64,000 nt of DNA. It comes from Adlercreutzia sp. ZJ176. GTDB lineage: Bacteria > Actinomycetota > Coriobacteriia > Coriobacteriales > Eggerthellaceae. Position numbers and translations under genes: made by a program. The notes beneath the pieces are model-generated. The model saw nothing but the letters and a program-made list of their open reading frames with translations. It was not told the DNA's origin and did not search any database. Positions 19,199 to 27,791 of this stretch are shown one piece after another. The stretch is taken from NCBI RefSeq assembly GCF_011038975.1, contig NZ_JAAKEC010000007.1, positions 62,001 through 126,000 of the forward strand. The letters are read 5' to 3'. Every line of letters starts with the position of its first letter. Within the stretch, counting starts at the first letter, position 1.

Positions 19199-20065
19199 CC
19201 GAGTCGAACGAGCTGAACAGGCTGACCAAGCTGCACAGGCTGAGCGGGCTGAGCGGGCTGACCAAGCCGACCGAGCAAGCCAGACCATTCGAGGCGAGCA
19301 GGCCGAACGCACCGGCCCCGCCAACCAAGTCTCGCAGACCGACCTCATCGACCGCACTGCCCCCATCAGCCGAGATGAATCCGCTGGCCCGGTTGACTTG
19401 GCGCAGATGTCCCTTGAGGAGCTCTGGCAGCTGTTCCCCGTACGGCTCACACCCCATCAACCACACTGGAGCGAATGGTTTCGCCAGGAGAGGGAGCGCT
19501 CTTGAGCTTCATGCCGCAAGACGTCGCCATGCGAATCAGCCACATCGGCACCACGGCGATCGAGGGCGTCTGGGCGAAGCCGATCATCGACATGCTCCTG
19601 GAGGCTGATCACGCTGAGTTCCCCCGCATCAAGAACGCGCTCGTCACAGCGGGCTACCTCATCATGGCGGAGGGCGCGCAGCGCGTGTCGCTCAACCGGG
19701 GGTACACGCCGCACGGCCTCGCTGAGCGCGTGTTTCACCTCCACATGAGGACCTGGGGAGACGACGATGAGATCTGCTTCAGGAACCACCTGAGAGCACA
19801 TCCCGACGTCGCACGCGCTTACGAGCAGCTGAAGCTCGGCCTCTGGAAGCGCTATGAGTTCGACCGCGACAGATACACTGAGGCCAAGACTGCGTTCATC
19901 ACCGCGCGCACGCCCAAGGCGAAGGAGGAGCGCGCCGCCTGGAGCAGTCGCCAGAGAGCGCCATTGCACGAAACGGGTTCGCAAGGCGCGAGAAACACGC
20001 GATCTGATACCGCCGCAAGAAGAAAAGCACGCCGCAAACGAACTTGCCATGCAGAAAACCCCTGA
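19125..20065 (+). pseudogene. GrpB-family (nucleotidyltransferase-fold) gene, frameshifted
   Basis: GrpB proteins begin SLEELWQLFPxxLTxHQxxWxxW and continue RISHIGTTAIEGVWAKPIIDML. Here the first block lies in the frame starting at 19125 (ending with TGA at 19503-19505) and the second in another frame from 19475; one missing base near 19488-19500 restores a single protein. The start at 19125 has a ribosome site (gggagg). Before the GrpB core is a hydrophilic extension of about 94 residues built from short Glu/Ala/Gln/Asp repeats (DQAAQAERAERADQADRA), encoded by near-repetitive DNA at 19200-19300. The last 25 or so codons are derived from the second TIR element, so the native C-terminus was changed. 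No slippery heptamer is seen, so programmed frameshifting is unlikely. Confidence 0.7.
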
Positions 20066-20136
20066 TCGACGTTAAGCTGAGCTTATATTTGAGCTGATTT
20101 GCACACCCGCTCGGTATCAGATCGCGTGTTTCTCGC
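19988..20136. repeat. TIR element, copy 2 (149 bp, MITE-like)
   Basis: Same 23-bp terminal inverted repeats as copy 1 (19988-20010 and 20114-20136) and a similar but diverged interior (aaaacccctgatcgacgtta, atttgagctgatttgcaca). Orientation is the same as copy 1. The left end is fused into the 3' end of the GrpB reading frame and the right end lies about 80 nt before nth, so it may also supply the hairpin that ends the upstream transcript. Confidence 0.85.
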
Positions 20137-20218
20137 ACCTTCTTGGCGTAGAATGCGTAAAAGCACCGAACGAAACTCGCACAGCGCCCCAGCGGTACCG
20201 CAACCGACAGGAGAGCCC

Positions 20219-20878
20219 ATGCCCCGTGAGACCATGACCGCCAAGCGCGAGCGCGCCGCGAGCATCGAACGCGCCTTGTTCGACCACTACGGCGAGGGCG
20301 CGTGCTCGCTCGACTACCTCACGCCGTTCCAGCTCACCGTGGCCGTGGTGCTCTCAGCGCAATGCACCGACGCGGCCGTGAACAAGGTGACACCCGCGCT
20401 GTTCGCGCGCTACCCCACGCCTGCGGCCATGGCGGGCGCGAACGTCGCCGACGTCGAGGAGATCATCCACTCACTCGGGTTCTTCCGCTCGAAGGCGAAG
20501 AACCTCGTGGCGCTCGCGCAGACGCTGCTCACCACGTTCGGCGGCGAGGTGCCCAACGACGTCGACGCGCTGCAGAAGCTGCCCGGCGTCGGCCGCAAGA
20601 CCGCCAACGTGGTCATGTGCGAGGCGTTCAGAAACCCGCAGGGCATCGCGGTGGACACGCACGTGTTTCGCATCGCGCACCGCCTCGGGTTCGCCACGCG
20701 CAACGACGACACCCCGGCGAAGACCGAGGCCAAGCTGCTCAAGATCTACCCGCAGCCCGACTGGCTCTACATCAACCACCAGTGGGTGCACTTCGGGCGC
20801 GAGTTCTGCCGCGCGCGCAACCCCCGCTGCGCCGACTGCATCATCGGCGAGCTGTGCCCGAGCCGCGGAAAGGCGTAA
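20219..20878 (+). CDS. nth: Endonuclease III
   Basis: DNA glycosylase/AP lyase for oxidised pyrimidines. VLSAQCTDAAVNKVTPALF, the helix-hairpin-helix LPGVGRKTANVV with catalytic Lys, AVDTHVFRIAHRLG with the catalytic Asp, and the C-terminal 4Fe-4S ligand set C-x6-C-x2-C-x5-C (CRARNPRCADCIIGELC) are all present. The start is the ATG at 20219 with an aggag site; the longer frame upstream runs through the TIR element. 219 residues, normal. It lies close to mfd, with the nuclease cassette between them. Confidence 0.96.
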   Translation: MPRETMTAKRERAASIERALFDHYGEGACSLDYLTPFQLTVAVVLSAQCTDAAVNKVTPALFARYPTPAAMAGANVADVEEIIHSLGFFRSKAKNLVALAQTLLTTFGGEVPNDVDALQKLPGVGRKTANVVMCEAFRNPQGIAVDTHVFRIAHRLGFATRNDDTPAKTEAKLLKIYPQPDWLYINHQWVHFGREFCRARNPRCADCIIGELCPSRGKA

Positions 20879-21064
20879 GCCCGCCCGCAGCGCGCCGAGC
20901 GTCCCCAGCCGCACCGGCCTCCCACGCGCTCCAGCGCGCCGAGCGGCCCTTGCCATCGGCGCTCCAGCGTGCCGAGCGTCCCCAGCCGCCCACGCACCAG
21001 ACACGCTGCGCATCCAAACGCCCTCACGCCCCACGCGTCCCGCCGCCCGCGCACACCAGACGCG

Positions 21065-21562
21065 CTACACCTTACGCTCGAGCGGAAATCCGCGACGCGC
21101 AAGCTCCGCCACCACCGCGTCCACGAGCAGCGGAAGCGCCTCGTAGACGCGCGGCGTGAGGCCCACCACGTACTCCTCGGGGCTCATGTTCTCCACCTGC
21201 ATCCCCAGGCAAAAGCCCTCTGCCTCGTAGCCCAGAAGCGACGCGGCGTCGAACAGGTCGACGAGCTTCAGGTCGTGCAGCGACTGCATGGCGCCGGAGT
21301 GGCGCGCCATGGCGTCAGGCGGGAAGCGGTACACCGTGCCGGGCGCGTCGCCCGTGCCGTCGACGGCGTCCACCGTGAGCACCAGGTCGCATTCGTCAAC
21401 GTACCCCAGCATGTCGAGCGACATGCAGCCCACGTCGAAGAACCGCACGTTGTCGGGCAGCTCATACTGCTCGAGCACGGCGTCGTAGACCGCCGGCCCT
21501 ATGCCCTCGTCCAGCATGAGGCGATTCCCCACGCAGAACACCACCGCCTGCTTGCCCCCCAT
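21065..21562 (-). CDS. Hydrogenase maturation protease
   Basis: HyaD/HycI-type endopeptidase that trims the C-terminus of the NiFe large subunit after metal insertion. FCVGNRLMLDEGIGPAVYDAV holds the conserved Gly-Asn and the first nickel-binding acidic residue (here Asp/Glu); LVLTVDAVDGTGDAPGTVYRF holds the second Asp; HDLKLVDLF with His the third site. 165 residues, normal. Downstream of a small membrane protein gene with which it is nearly contiguous (4 nt). Its substrate is probably the large subunit encoded at 23.5-25.2 kb, from which it is separated by a repeat array. Confidence 0.9.
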   Translation of the reverse strand: MGGKQAVVFCVGNRLMLDEGIGPAVYDAVLEQYELPDNVRFFDVGCMSLDMLGYVDECDLVLTVDAVDGTGDAPGTVYRFPPDAMARHSGAMQSLHDLKLVDLFDAASLLGYEAEGFCLGMQVENMSPEEYVVGLTPRVYEALPLLVDAVVAELARRGFPLERKV

Positions 21563-21566
21563 GCGA

Positions 21567-21992
21567 TCACGCCCCCAGCGTCGGGCGAATCACCAGGTTG
21601 TAGTAGGTCGCCAGCGCCAGCATGACCACGCCGGCGATCACGCACCCCACCGCCCACATCTTCTCGCGGCGCAGATACGTCTCGCGGCTCACGCCCAAAC
21701 GCTCGGCGCGATGCGCGGCGAAGGGCTGTCCCACGATGGCGAACACCACGGTGCCCACCGTCAGCGAGACGAACACCACCAGCGCAAGCGTGATCGACAA
21801 CACCGAGGGGTTGGAGTATGCCGCGTAGAACGAGTTGTCAGCGAACAGCCAGAGGGGGTAGAACAGGATAGACACCCACATGCCATGCGCCGGCCCCCAG
21901 ATGGGCGGCAGGAAGAACGCGCCCACGTTGAAACGCGGGAGCCCCTTGAGGAACTTCTCCTCCTCTTTGATTTGCTCGTCCGTCAGCGTCAT
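21567..21992 (-). CDS. Small membrane protein linked to the hydrogenase protease
   Basis: 141 residues, function not recognised. Starts MTLTDEQIKEEEKFLKGLP with an aaggag ribosome site; the longer frame upstream is low-complexity. Segments at about 22-45 (VGAFFLPPIWGPAHGMWVSILFYPLWLF), 60-83 and 112-132 are hydrophobic, giving about three TM helices. The N-terminal FNVGAFFLPPIWGPAHG resembles DUF2628-type small membrane proteins. The 4-nt spacing to the protease gene suggests one operon. Confidence 0.65.
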   Translation of the reverse strand: MTLTDEQIKEEEKFLKGLPRFNVGAFFLPPIWGPAHGMWVSILFYPLWLFADNSFYAAYSNPSVLSITLALVVFVSLTVGTVVFAIVGQPFAAHRAERLGVSRETYLRREKMWAVGCVIAGVVMLALATYYNLVIRPTLGA

Positions 21993-22119
21993 GCGAATAC
22001 TCCTTGCTCTGCGTTTTGCCCCCACTCTACCGTAAAAGCCGTGCGCGGCGCCTGCGACCCAACCCGCCGAGCCAACCCGCCGACAAGCGGAGCGCCCGCC
22101 CACGCGTCCTAAGTCCCGC

Positions 22120-22765
22120 CCGTGTCACTGAGCGAGTGGAGAAAAGAGCTGGTACCTCCCGTGTCACTGAGCGAGTGGAGAGAGAAGAGCTGGCACCTCC
22201 CGTGTCATCCCGAGAGAGTGGAATCCGCACAGGTCGTCCTCTTATGTCATCCTGAGCGGAGCGCCCGCGTCAGGCGCCCATCCCGTGTCATCCTGAGCGG
22301 AGCGCCCGCAGGCGCGGAGTCGAAGGATCTGGTCGCAGGCGGGCTGCGCAGGCGGGCGCGGCATACTCGGGGCCAGATCCTTCGACTCGCTGCGCTCGCT
22401 CAGGATGACATAAGAGGAAGATTCGCGCACGCGGGATGACGGAAGAGAGAGATTCGCGCACGCGGGATGACGGAAGAGGAAGGTTTACGCACGCAGGATG
22501 ACATGGGAGGGATTTCGCCCGCTCAGGATGACATGGGAGGGATTTCGCCCCGCTCAGGATGACACAAGAGGGAGATTCTCATACTCAGAATGACACGGGA
22601 GGGGGAAGATTCCATCCCGCCCAGGACGCGGGAGGACGTCAACTCCAGAATGACATGGGAGGATACCAACTCCAGAATGATACGGGAAGGACTCCACCCC
22701 GCCTAGGACAATATGGAAAGGACTCCACCCCGCCCAGGACGCGGGAGGCACCGCCCGCCCCACAT
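22120..22765. repeat. Degenerate inverted repeat array (~640 bp)
   Basis: From 22120 to about 22330 units read 'cctcccgtgtca(tcctgagcgga)' and from about 22370 to 22760 the reverse: 'ctcaggatgacatgggagggattt', with 10 or more imperfect copies spaced about 28-36 bp. The two halves face each other around gatctggtcgcagg...ggccagatccttcgact (about 22325-22385), making a very large imperfect palindrome. Units decay toward the right (ccagaatgacatgggagg, ccaggacgcgggagg). No gene is seen between 21993 and 22823. The same words occur at 1-257. Confidence 0.75.
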
Positions 22766-22773
22766 GCAAAGAA

Positions 22774-22796
22774 GGCGCCCCGCGGTGCGGGGCGCC
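22774..22796 (-). terminator. Intrinsic terminator after the hydrogenase operon
   Basis: 10-bp perfect G+C stem (ggcgccccgc / gcggggcgcc) with a 3-nt loop; on the minus strand it is followed by ttctttgc. It lies 27 nt beyond the stop of the cytochrome b gene. Confidence 0.8.
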
Positions 22797-22823
22797 TCAG
22801 GTCACACGCGCTGTGCGCGGTGC

Positions 22824-23510
22824 TTAGTGCTTGATGTTGTCCTCGCCGACGATGTTGTGCGTGTCGGGATCGTACACCAGGCCGCCATGCTCCCTGTGGA
22901 TGAACATGAGAGCCGTGGGCGCGAAGCCCTCGACGTTGGCCAGGTACACGTGGATGAACATGAACACAATGAACACGTACATCAGGAAGTAGTGGATGAT
23001 GCGCACGCTCATGAGGCCGCCCAGGAACGTGGTGGTCGCCCAGGTGGCGCCGAGGTTCATGGTGGGAGCCCACAGGCACAGGCCCGTCCAGAACATCAGA
23101 ACGATCAGCAGCGGGATGAGCAGGTAGCTGAGCTTCTGCGGCACGCCGAGCTTCGCTCCGAGCGGATGGGTCTTGCGCAGGAACAGGTAGTACTTGACCC
23201 ACTCGAGCGCCTGATGGCGGTTGTCCTTCTGCGGCAGCCAGGTCTTGTAGTCCTTGACCTGCTGGCGCGTGCCGCCCGTGGGGGAGGTCTTCACGAAGAA
23301 GGCCGCGATCACGCGGAACACGCAGTTCAGGAACAGCACGAAGCCGAAGAACACGTGCAGGCCGCGCGCGACGCCCATGAACAGGGGCCAGAACGGGAAA
23401 TGGATGCTGAAGCCGGTGATGATGAGCACGATCATGGCGACCAGGTTGATCCAGTGGGTCACCACGAACAGCATCGGATGGGCTTCACGATAATGTGCGA
23501 GATGTGCCAT
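22824..23510 (-). CDS. hyaC: [NiFe] hydrogenase b-type cytochrome subunit
   Basis: Diheme membrane anchor that passes electrons from the hydrogenase small subunit to quinone. 228 residues with four main TM segments (about 15-35, 50-72, 120-145, 165-190) and histidines inside or near them (FVVTHWINL, ARGLHVFFGF, RIIHYFLMY, MFIHVYLANV) suited to bind two hemes. It begins 1 nt after the large subunit stop and ends the operon before a terminator. Confidence 0.92.
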   Translation of the reverse strand: MAHLAHYREAHPMLFVVTHWINLVAMIVLIITGFSIHFPFWPLFMGVARGLHVFFGFVLFLNCVFRVIAAFFVKTSPTGGTRQQVKDYKTWLPQKDNRHQALEWVKYYLFLRKTHPLGAKLGVPQKLSYLLIPLLIVLMFWTGLCLWAPTMNLGATWATTTFLGGLMSVRIIHYFLMYVFIVFMFIHVYLANVEGFAPTALMFIHREHGGLVYDPDTHNIVGEDNIKH

Positions 23511-23511
23511 C

Positions 23512-25224
23512 TTACTTCACCCCCCAAGGGCTCGTAACCGTCTCGAAGGACTTGCCCGTGGCAGGCTCGGTCACGTGAACGGCGCAAGCGGTGCAGGGGT
23601 CGAACGAGTGCACGGTGCGCAGCGCGTTGATGGGCTTCTCAACGTCCTCGACCGGGATGCCGATGAGCGCCTGCTCCAGCGGGCCATGCACGCCTTCGGC
23701 GTTGATGGGAGCGAGGTTCCACGTGGACGGGATGATGATCTGGTAGCCCTCGATCTTGCCGTCCTTGACCTTCTCGGAATGGTAGAGCGCGCCGCGCGGG
23801 GCCTCCCAGAAGCCCGTGCCCGCGCCCGTGATGGTCTGGGGCTTGCGGAAGTACTCGGAGTCGCCCGACTTGACCGCCTCCATGAGCTCGAGGGTCCACT
23901 CCTTCATGAGGGTGGCGACGTAGAGCGTCTCGATCTGGCGAATGGCGGTGCGGCCGAGCGTGGACTGAGCCGCGGACAGCGGAGCCGCGCCGGGCAGGCC
24001 GAGCGCCGCGCCGAGCTTGACCAGGAACTCGTCCACGTGCTTGACGATGAACGGCACCTTGCGCTGGTAAGCCGCGAGGATGCGGGCCAAGCTGCCGGCC
24101 TCCATAGGCTTGCCGTCGTAAGCGGGGCACTTCACCCAGGAGTAGCGGTCCTCCACGTTGTACTCGGTGAACTCCGGCTCGGTGGTGAAGTACGGCGACG
24201 TGTAGGTGTCGGAGCCCTTGTACCACGAGCGGCCCATGTACTCGGTGATGAGGCTCTCCTCGACGTCGGAGATCTTCAGGTTCTCGTCGAGGACGGCCAT
24301 GGGCAGGTAGCGGTTCTTCATCTGCTCGATGTAGTCGTCGCCGTACGGCCAGCCCTGGCCCTCGAAGACGCCCCAAGCGATGTAGCGGCCGCAGCCCTTG
24401 CCCCAGTTCAGGCCATCCTTGTAGGCCGGAGCCAGCGCCAGGGTGTCCTGGATCATGGTGGTGGAGACCCAGTTGTAGATCTCGTCGACCATGGCCTTGA
24501 GGTCATCGAGCTTCTGCTCGGTGGGCACGAACGCCGTGCCGCCCGGGACGATGGTCATGACGTGCGGCATCTTGCCGCCGAGCAGCGCAGCCACCTCAGA
24601 GGAGCGCGCCTGCATCTTGAGCGCCTCAAGGTAGTGCGCGGTGCAGACCAGGTCGAGCTCGGGGGTGAGCTTGTAGGCGGTGCCCTCGTCGGCGTCAAAC
24701 CAGTTGCCCGAGAAGATGGACAGCTGGCCGTTCGCGGCGAACTTGGTGAGCTTCTCCTTCAGCGCCACGAAATCGGTGTTCGTGGAGGTGATGGCCTCGC
24801 CCTCGTTGGTGTTGTAGTACGTGGCCGCCAGGTCGTACACGTCGGCGACGTTGGCGTTCAGCGCGTTGAGGGGGTTCACGTAGTCGAGCGCAGCGAGGTT
24901 GTAGAACCACAGGATGTTGCTGTGCAGGAACTGCGCGCCCTCGATGAGGTTGCGGATGATGCGCGCGTTGTTGGAAATGGTGATGCCGTAGGACTTCTCA
25001 GCCGCGATGGTCGACGCATGCGAATGAGAGACCGGGCAAACGCCGCAGATGCGCTGGACGATCTGGGCGGCGTCCTCGGGCGTGCGGCCCTCGACGACCA
25101 TCTCCATGCCGCGGAAGCAGCCTCCAGACACCCACGCGTCGGAGACCTTGCCGTTGGTCACTTCCATTTCCACGCGCAGATGGCCCTCAATACGGGTAAT
25201 CGGGTCAATAACAGAACGTGTCAT
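23512..25224 (-). CDS. hyaB: [NiFe] hydrogenase large subunit
   Basis: Carries the Ni-Fe active site. N-terminal RIEGHLRVEMEV, first Cys pair in RICGVCPVSHSHAS and second in DPCTACAVH near the end. The 20 residues after that His are the extension removed by the maturation protease, so the product is made as a precursor. 570 residues, normal. A strong aggaggtgag ribosome site precedes the ATG. Together with the Tat-exported small subunit and the cytochrome it forms a periplasm-facing group 1 uptake hydrogenase; a coriobacterial subgroup is likely but was not tested. Confidence 0.97.
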   Translation of the reverse strand: MTRSVIDPITRIEGHLRVEMEVTNGKVSDAWVSGGCFRGMEMVVEGRTPEDAAQIVQRICGVCPVSHSHASTIAAEKSYGITISNNARIIRNLIEGAQFLHSNILWFYNLAALDYVNPLNALNANVADVYDLAATYYNTNEGEAITSTNTDFVALKEKLTKFAANGQLSIFSGNWFDADEGTAYKLTPELDLVCTAHYLEALKMQARSSEVAALLGGKMPHVMTIVPGGTAFVPTEQKLDDLKAMVDEIYNWVSTTMIQDTLALAPAYKDGLNWGKGCGRYIAWGVFEGQGWPYGDDYIEQMKNRYLPMAVLDENLKISDVEESLITEYMGRSWYKGSDTYTSPYFTTEPEFTEYNVEDRYSWVKCPAYDGKPMEAGSLARILAAYQRKVPFIVKHVDEFLVKLGAALGLPGAAPLSAAQSTLGRTAIRQIETLYVATLMKEWTLELMEAVKSGDSEYFRKPQTITGAGTGFWEAPRGALYHSEKVKDGKIEGYQIIIPSTWNLAPINAEGVHGPLEQALIGIPVEDVEKPINALRTVHSFDPCTACAVHVTEPATGKSFETVTSPWGVK

Positions 25225-25237
25225 ATAGGCTCACCTC

Positions 25238-26566
25238 CTAGTTTTCTTCTGCGTCAGCCGAATCGGCGGACTCGTCGGCAGCGATCTTGCCGCGAACCGG
25301 GCGCGCATGGCCGGCGTTGGCCGCGTACAGCGCGTCGTCGTCGAGGATAGGACCGCCCTTCTCAGCGTCGGCGTAGGTGCCGATCGACTGCTCGGGATGC
25401 GCCTTGTCCCACTTGCGGATGGTCTCGAAGTCCGCGCCGCCGTCCATGCGGCCGGTCTTCTTCATGCCGAAGCCGTGCACCACGAGCGCCGCAGCCACCA
25501 GGCCGGTGACGGCGAGCGCGACGGTGCCGGGCTGGAACACCAGGCCGCCCACGCGCAGGTCGCGATGGCGCTTGTAGAACGGGGTGTTGACCTCGACCCA
25601 GTTCTGGCCGGGGTTGTTCGGGTTGGCCTCGCAACAGCCGATGCAGGGAGAGCCGGCCTGCACGCACCAGGAGCGGCGGTTGTTCCACATGACCACGCCG
25701 CAGTTGGACTTGGTCTGGGGCCCGCGGCAGCCCAGCGGGTAGAGGCAGTAGCCCTTGGCTTCTTCCTCGCTGCCGAACTCGTAGACGAACTCGCCGTTCT
25801 CGAAGTGACCGCGACGCTCGCAGTTGTCATGGAGCGACTGGCCGAACATGCCCTCGGGCATGTTGAAGCTGTTGAGCTTGATGAGGCTCGGGTCCTTCAG
25901 CAGCACGACGTCAACGAGCACCGCCATGAGCCACTCGGGGTTGACCGGGCAGCCCGGGATGTTGATGACCGGGGTGGTGATGCCGACCTTCTGCAGGTAC
26001 TGCTGGACGCCCAGGGCGCCCGCCGGGTTCGGATGGGCTGCCATCCAGCCGCCGTTGACGGCGCAGGAGCCGATGGCGACCACCGCGTTGGCGTGCTCAG
26101 CGGCCTCCTCGAGCGCCACGTTGCCGGTCTCGCCCGCAACGCGCAGCGTGTTGTAGTCAAAGCCCTCCAGCACACCGCCCTCGTACACGAGAATGTAGTC
26201 ACCGGCTGCGATGGTCTGAGCCTTGGCCTCCTCCATCGAGTGGCCCGCAGCTGCCGACAGCGTCTCCGAGTAGTTCAGGGAGATCATGTCGAGCACGATC
26301 GTCGCCGGGTCAGGAGACTCGATCTGGGCAAAGGATTCCGTGCAGCCCGTGCAGGATGCACCCTCGATCCAAATGACCGGATACAGGTCGCCCTTCGTAG
26401 CGCCGATCACAGACTTCTCAAGCGCCTGCGCAACGCGCGGCGTGGCAAGCTGCGAGAGGCCCGCAGCAGCCGCGACGGCACCGCAGAGCTTCATGAAGCT
26501 GCGACGGGTGACACCGCGAGATGACAGAATGCTGTCGAATTCTGAAATCGTGGCCTGATTTTCCAT
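25238..26566 (-). CDS. hyaA: [NiFe] hydrogenase small subunit (Tat-exported)
   Basis: Iron-sulfur electron-transfer subunit. Tat signal RRSFMKLCGAVAAAAGL at about 21-37 with an AQA-type cleavage site, proximal cluster ligands in EGASCTGCTES, GSCAVNGGW and GCPVNPEW, and the medial/distal ligands in DNCERRGHF, LGCRGPQTKSNCG and SPCIGCCEANP. A TM helix at about 365-385 (GTVALAVTGLVAAALVVHGFG) anchors it, and a charged C-terminal tail remains inside. First gene of the operon, with a gaggaggtg ribosome site; the promoter must lie in the 373-nt divergent spacer to pheA. Confidence 0.96.
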   Translation of the reverse strand: MENQATISEFDSILSSRGVTRRSFMKLCGAVAAAAGLSQLATPRVAQALEKSVIGATKGDLYPVIWIEGASCTGCTESFAQIESPDPATIVLDMISLNYSETLSAAAGHSMEEAKAQTIAAGDYILVYEGGVLEGFDYNTLRVAGETGNVALEEAAEHANAVVAIGSCAVNGGWMAAHPNPAGALGVQQYLQKVGITTPVINIPGCPVNPEWLMAVLVDVVLLKDPSLIKLNSFNMPEGMFGQSLHDNCERRGHFENGEFVYEFGSEEEAKGYCLYPLGCRGPQTKSNCGVVMWNNRRSWCVQAGSPCIGCCEANPNNPGQNWVEVNTPFYKRHRDLRVGGLVFQPGTVALAVTGLVAAALVVHGFGMKKTGRMDGGADFETIRKWDKAHPEQSIGTYADAEKGGPILDDDALYAANAGHARPVRGKIAADESADSADAEEN

Positions 26567-26939
26567 GTGTACACCTCCTCTAGGTGTCCTCGTCCTTTAC
26601 ATGCGGAAGTCATTTTCCACATATTTGAAGGACTTGTGAACGCCAAACCACAAAAAAGCATCGGAGAAGCCGCCAATGGCATCAAAATGTTACGAGCCCT
26701 CCCATGCGTAACATATCCGCAGGAAAACGAGGGGAAACGCCGCGCACGAGCGCGGCGCGTTCGGGGTGCCCGGGCGCACGCGCCCGGGCACATCCCCGAG
26801 CGTCCGGCACGCGCATCACCGCAAGTCATGCACCCACACGAGCGCATAGGCGCTATCATATATAGTCAGCGCTTACGCGCCGCAGCGGCGCACGCCTCCA
26901 CAAACCTACGCAACCGCACGAAAGGGAAGCCAACCTGTC
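26567..26939. promoter_or_regulatory. Divergent spacer hyaA/pheA with strong hairpin (26761-26796)
   Basis: No gene is seen. The spacer holds the promoters of the hydrogenase operon (-) and pheA (+). A near-perfect palindrome, gtgcccgggcgc and its complement, sits at 26766-26791 and is extended by cgggg/ccccg outside. It is in the presumed leader of pheA but no U-run follows, so it is not a clear terminator. No leader peptide rich in Phe codons was recognised. Confidence 0.4.
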
Positions 26940-27791
26940 ATGAGCAGCATCGACCGCACCATCGCATTCCTCGGCCCCGTCGGCACCTACACGCACGAGG
27001 CAGCCCGCTCGTTCGCCGAGCGCCTGGGCTTCGAAAGCCCCGACCTGCTGGAGTGCGCGTCGTTTGACGAGGTGTTCGACTGCGTCGACCGCGGGCGCGC
27101 CGCCTTCGGCGTGGTGGGCAAGGAGAACTCGCTCGAGGGATCCGTCACGGCCACGCTCGACAACTTCGCGTTCCGCAGCTCGGCGGTCATCCTCGCCGAG
27201 AAGGTGGTCGACATCCACCACTGCCTCGTGGTGCACCCCGACGCGAAGCTCGAGGACATCCGCACGGTGGCCTCGCACCCCCAGGGGCTCGCGCAGTGCC
27301 GCCGCTACCTCAACGAGAGGCTGCCCGGCCGCTCCACGCTCACCGTGTCCTCCACGGCCGAGAGCGCCCGCTTGGCCGCGAACGACGCGAGCATCGCCGG
27401 CATCGCCAACGAGCTCGCGGCCGAGCTGCACGGCGCGCGCGTGGCGAAGATGGGCATCGAGGACCACTTCGGCAACCAGACCTGCTTCGCGCTCATCGGG
27501 CGCCCTGGCAGCGCGCCGCAGCTTGTCGGCGAGCGCTACAAGACCACGCTCGCACTGTTTCTCCAAGCCGACAAGGCCGGCACGCTCAACATGATCCTGT
27601 CGGAGTTCGCCTACGCGAACATCAACCTGTCGATGATCCAGTCGCGCCCCACCAAGCAGCAGCTCGGCGACTACATGTTCTTCGTGGAGTTCGAGGGATC
27701 CGTGAACGACATCGCCGTGCAGACCGCCCTGAACTGCCTGCGCCTGAAGCTGCGCGAAGTGAAGGTGCTCGGAAGCTACCCGGTGGAGTAG
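26940..27791 (+). CDS. pheA: Prephenate dehydratase
   Basis: Converts prephenate to phenylpyruvate for phenylalanine synthesis. IAFLGPVGTYTHEAA start, GVVGKENSLEGSVTATLDNF, the catalytic-domain SSTAESARLAAN and FGNQTCFALIGRP, then a C-terminal ACT domain (TTLALFLQADKAGTLNMILSEFAYANINLSMIQSRPTKQQLGDYMFFVEFEG) with the ESRP-like motif as QSRP that binds Phe for feedback inhibition. 283 residues, monofunctional. Its last 18 nt are repeated in inverse orientation 236 nt downstream. Confidence 0.95.
   Translation: MSSIDRTIAFLGPVGTYTHEAARSFAERLGFESPDLLECASFDEVFDCVDRGRAAFGVVGKENSLEGSVTATLDNFAFRSSAVILAEKVVDIHHCLVVHPDAKLEDIRTVASHPQGLAQCRRYLNERLPGRSTLTVSSTAESARLAANDASIAGIANELAAELHGARVAKMGIEDHFGNQTCFALIGRPGSAPQLVGERYKTTLALFLQADKAGTLNMILSEFAYANINLSMIQSRPTKQQLGDYMFFVEFEGSVNDIAVQTALNCLRLKLREVKVLGSYPVE

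Noticed and set aside
19488-19505. Programmed ribosomal frameshift in grpB
   Set aside because: No slippery heptamer or following pseudoknot was seen; a one-base loss is the simpler explanation.
17774-20136. Composite transposon with its own transposase
   Set aside because: Neither the flanking elements nor the cargo encodes a transposase or integrase.
20880-21064. Small gene between nth and the hydrogenase protease
   Set aside because: The stretch consists of GC-rich short repeats (cgctccagcgcgccgagcg and variants) with no ribosome site or protein-like frame.
22120-22765. CRISPR array
   Set aside because: Units are imperfect, vary in spacing, occur in both orientations and have no distinct spacers of equal length; no cas gene is near.
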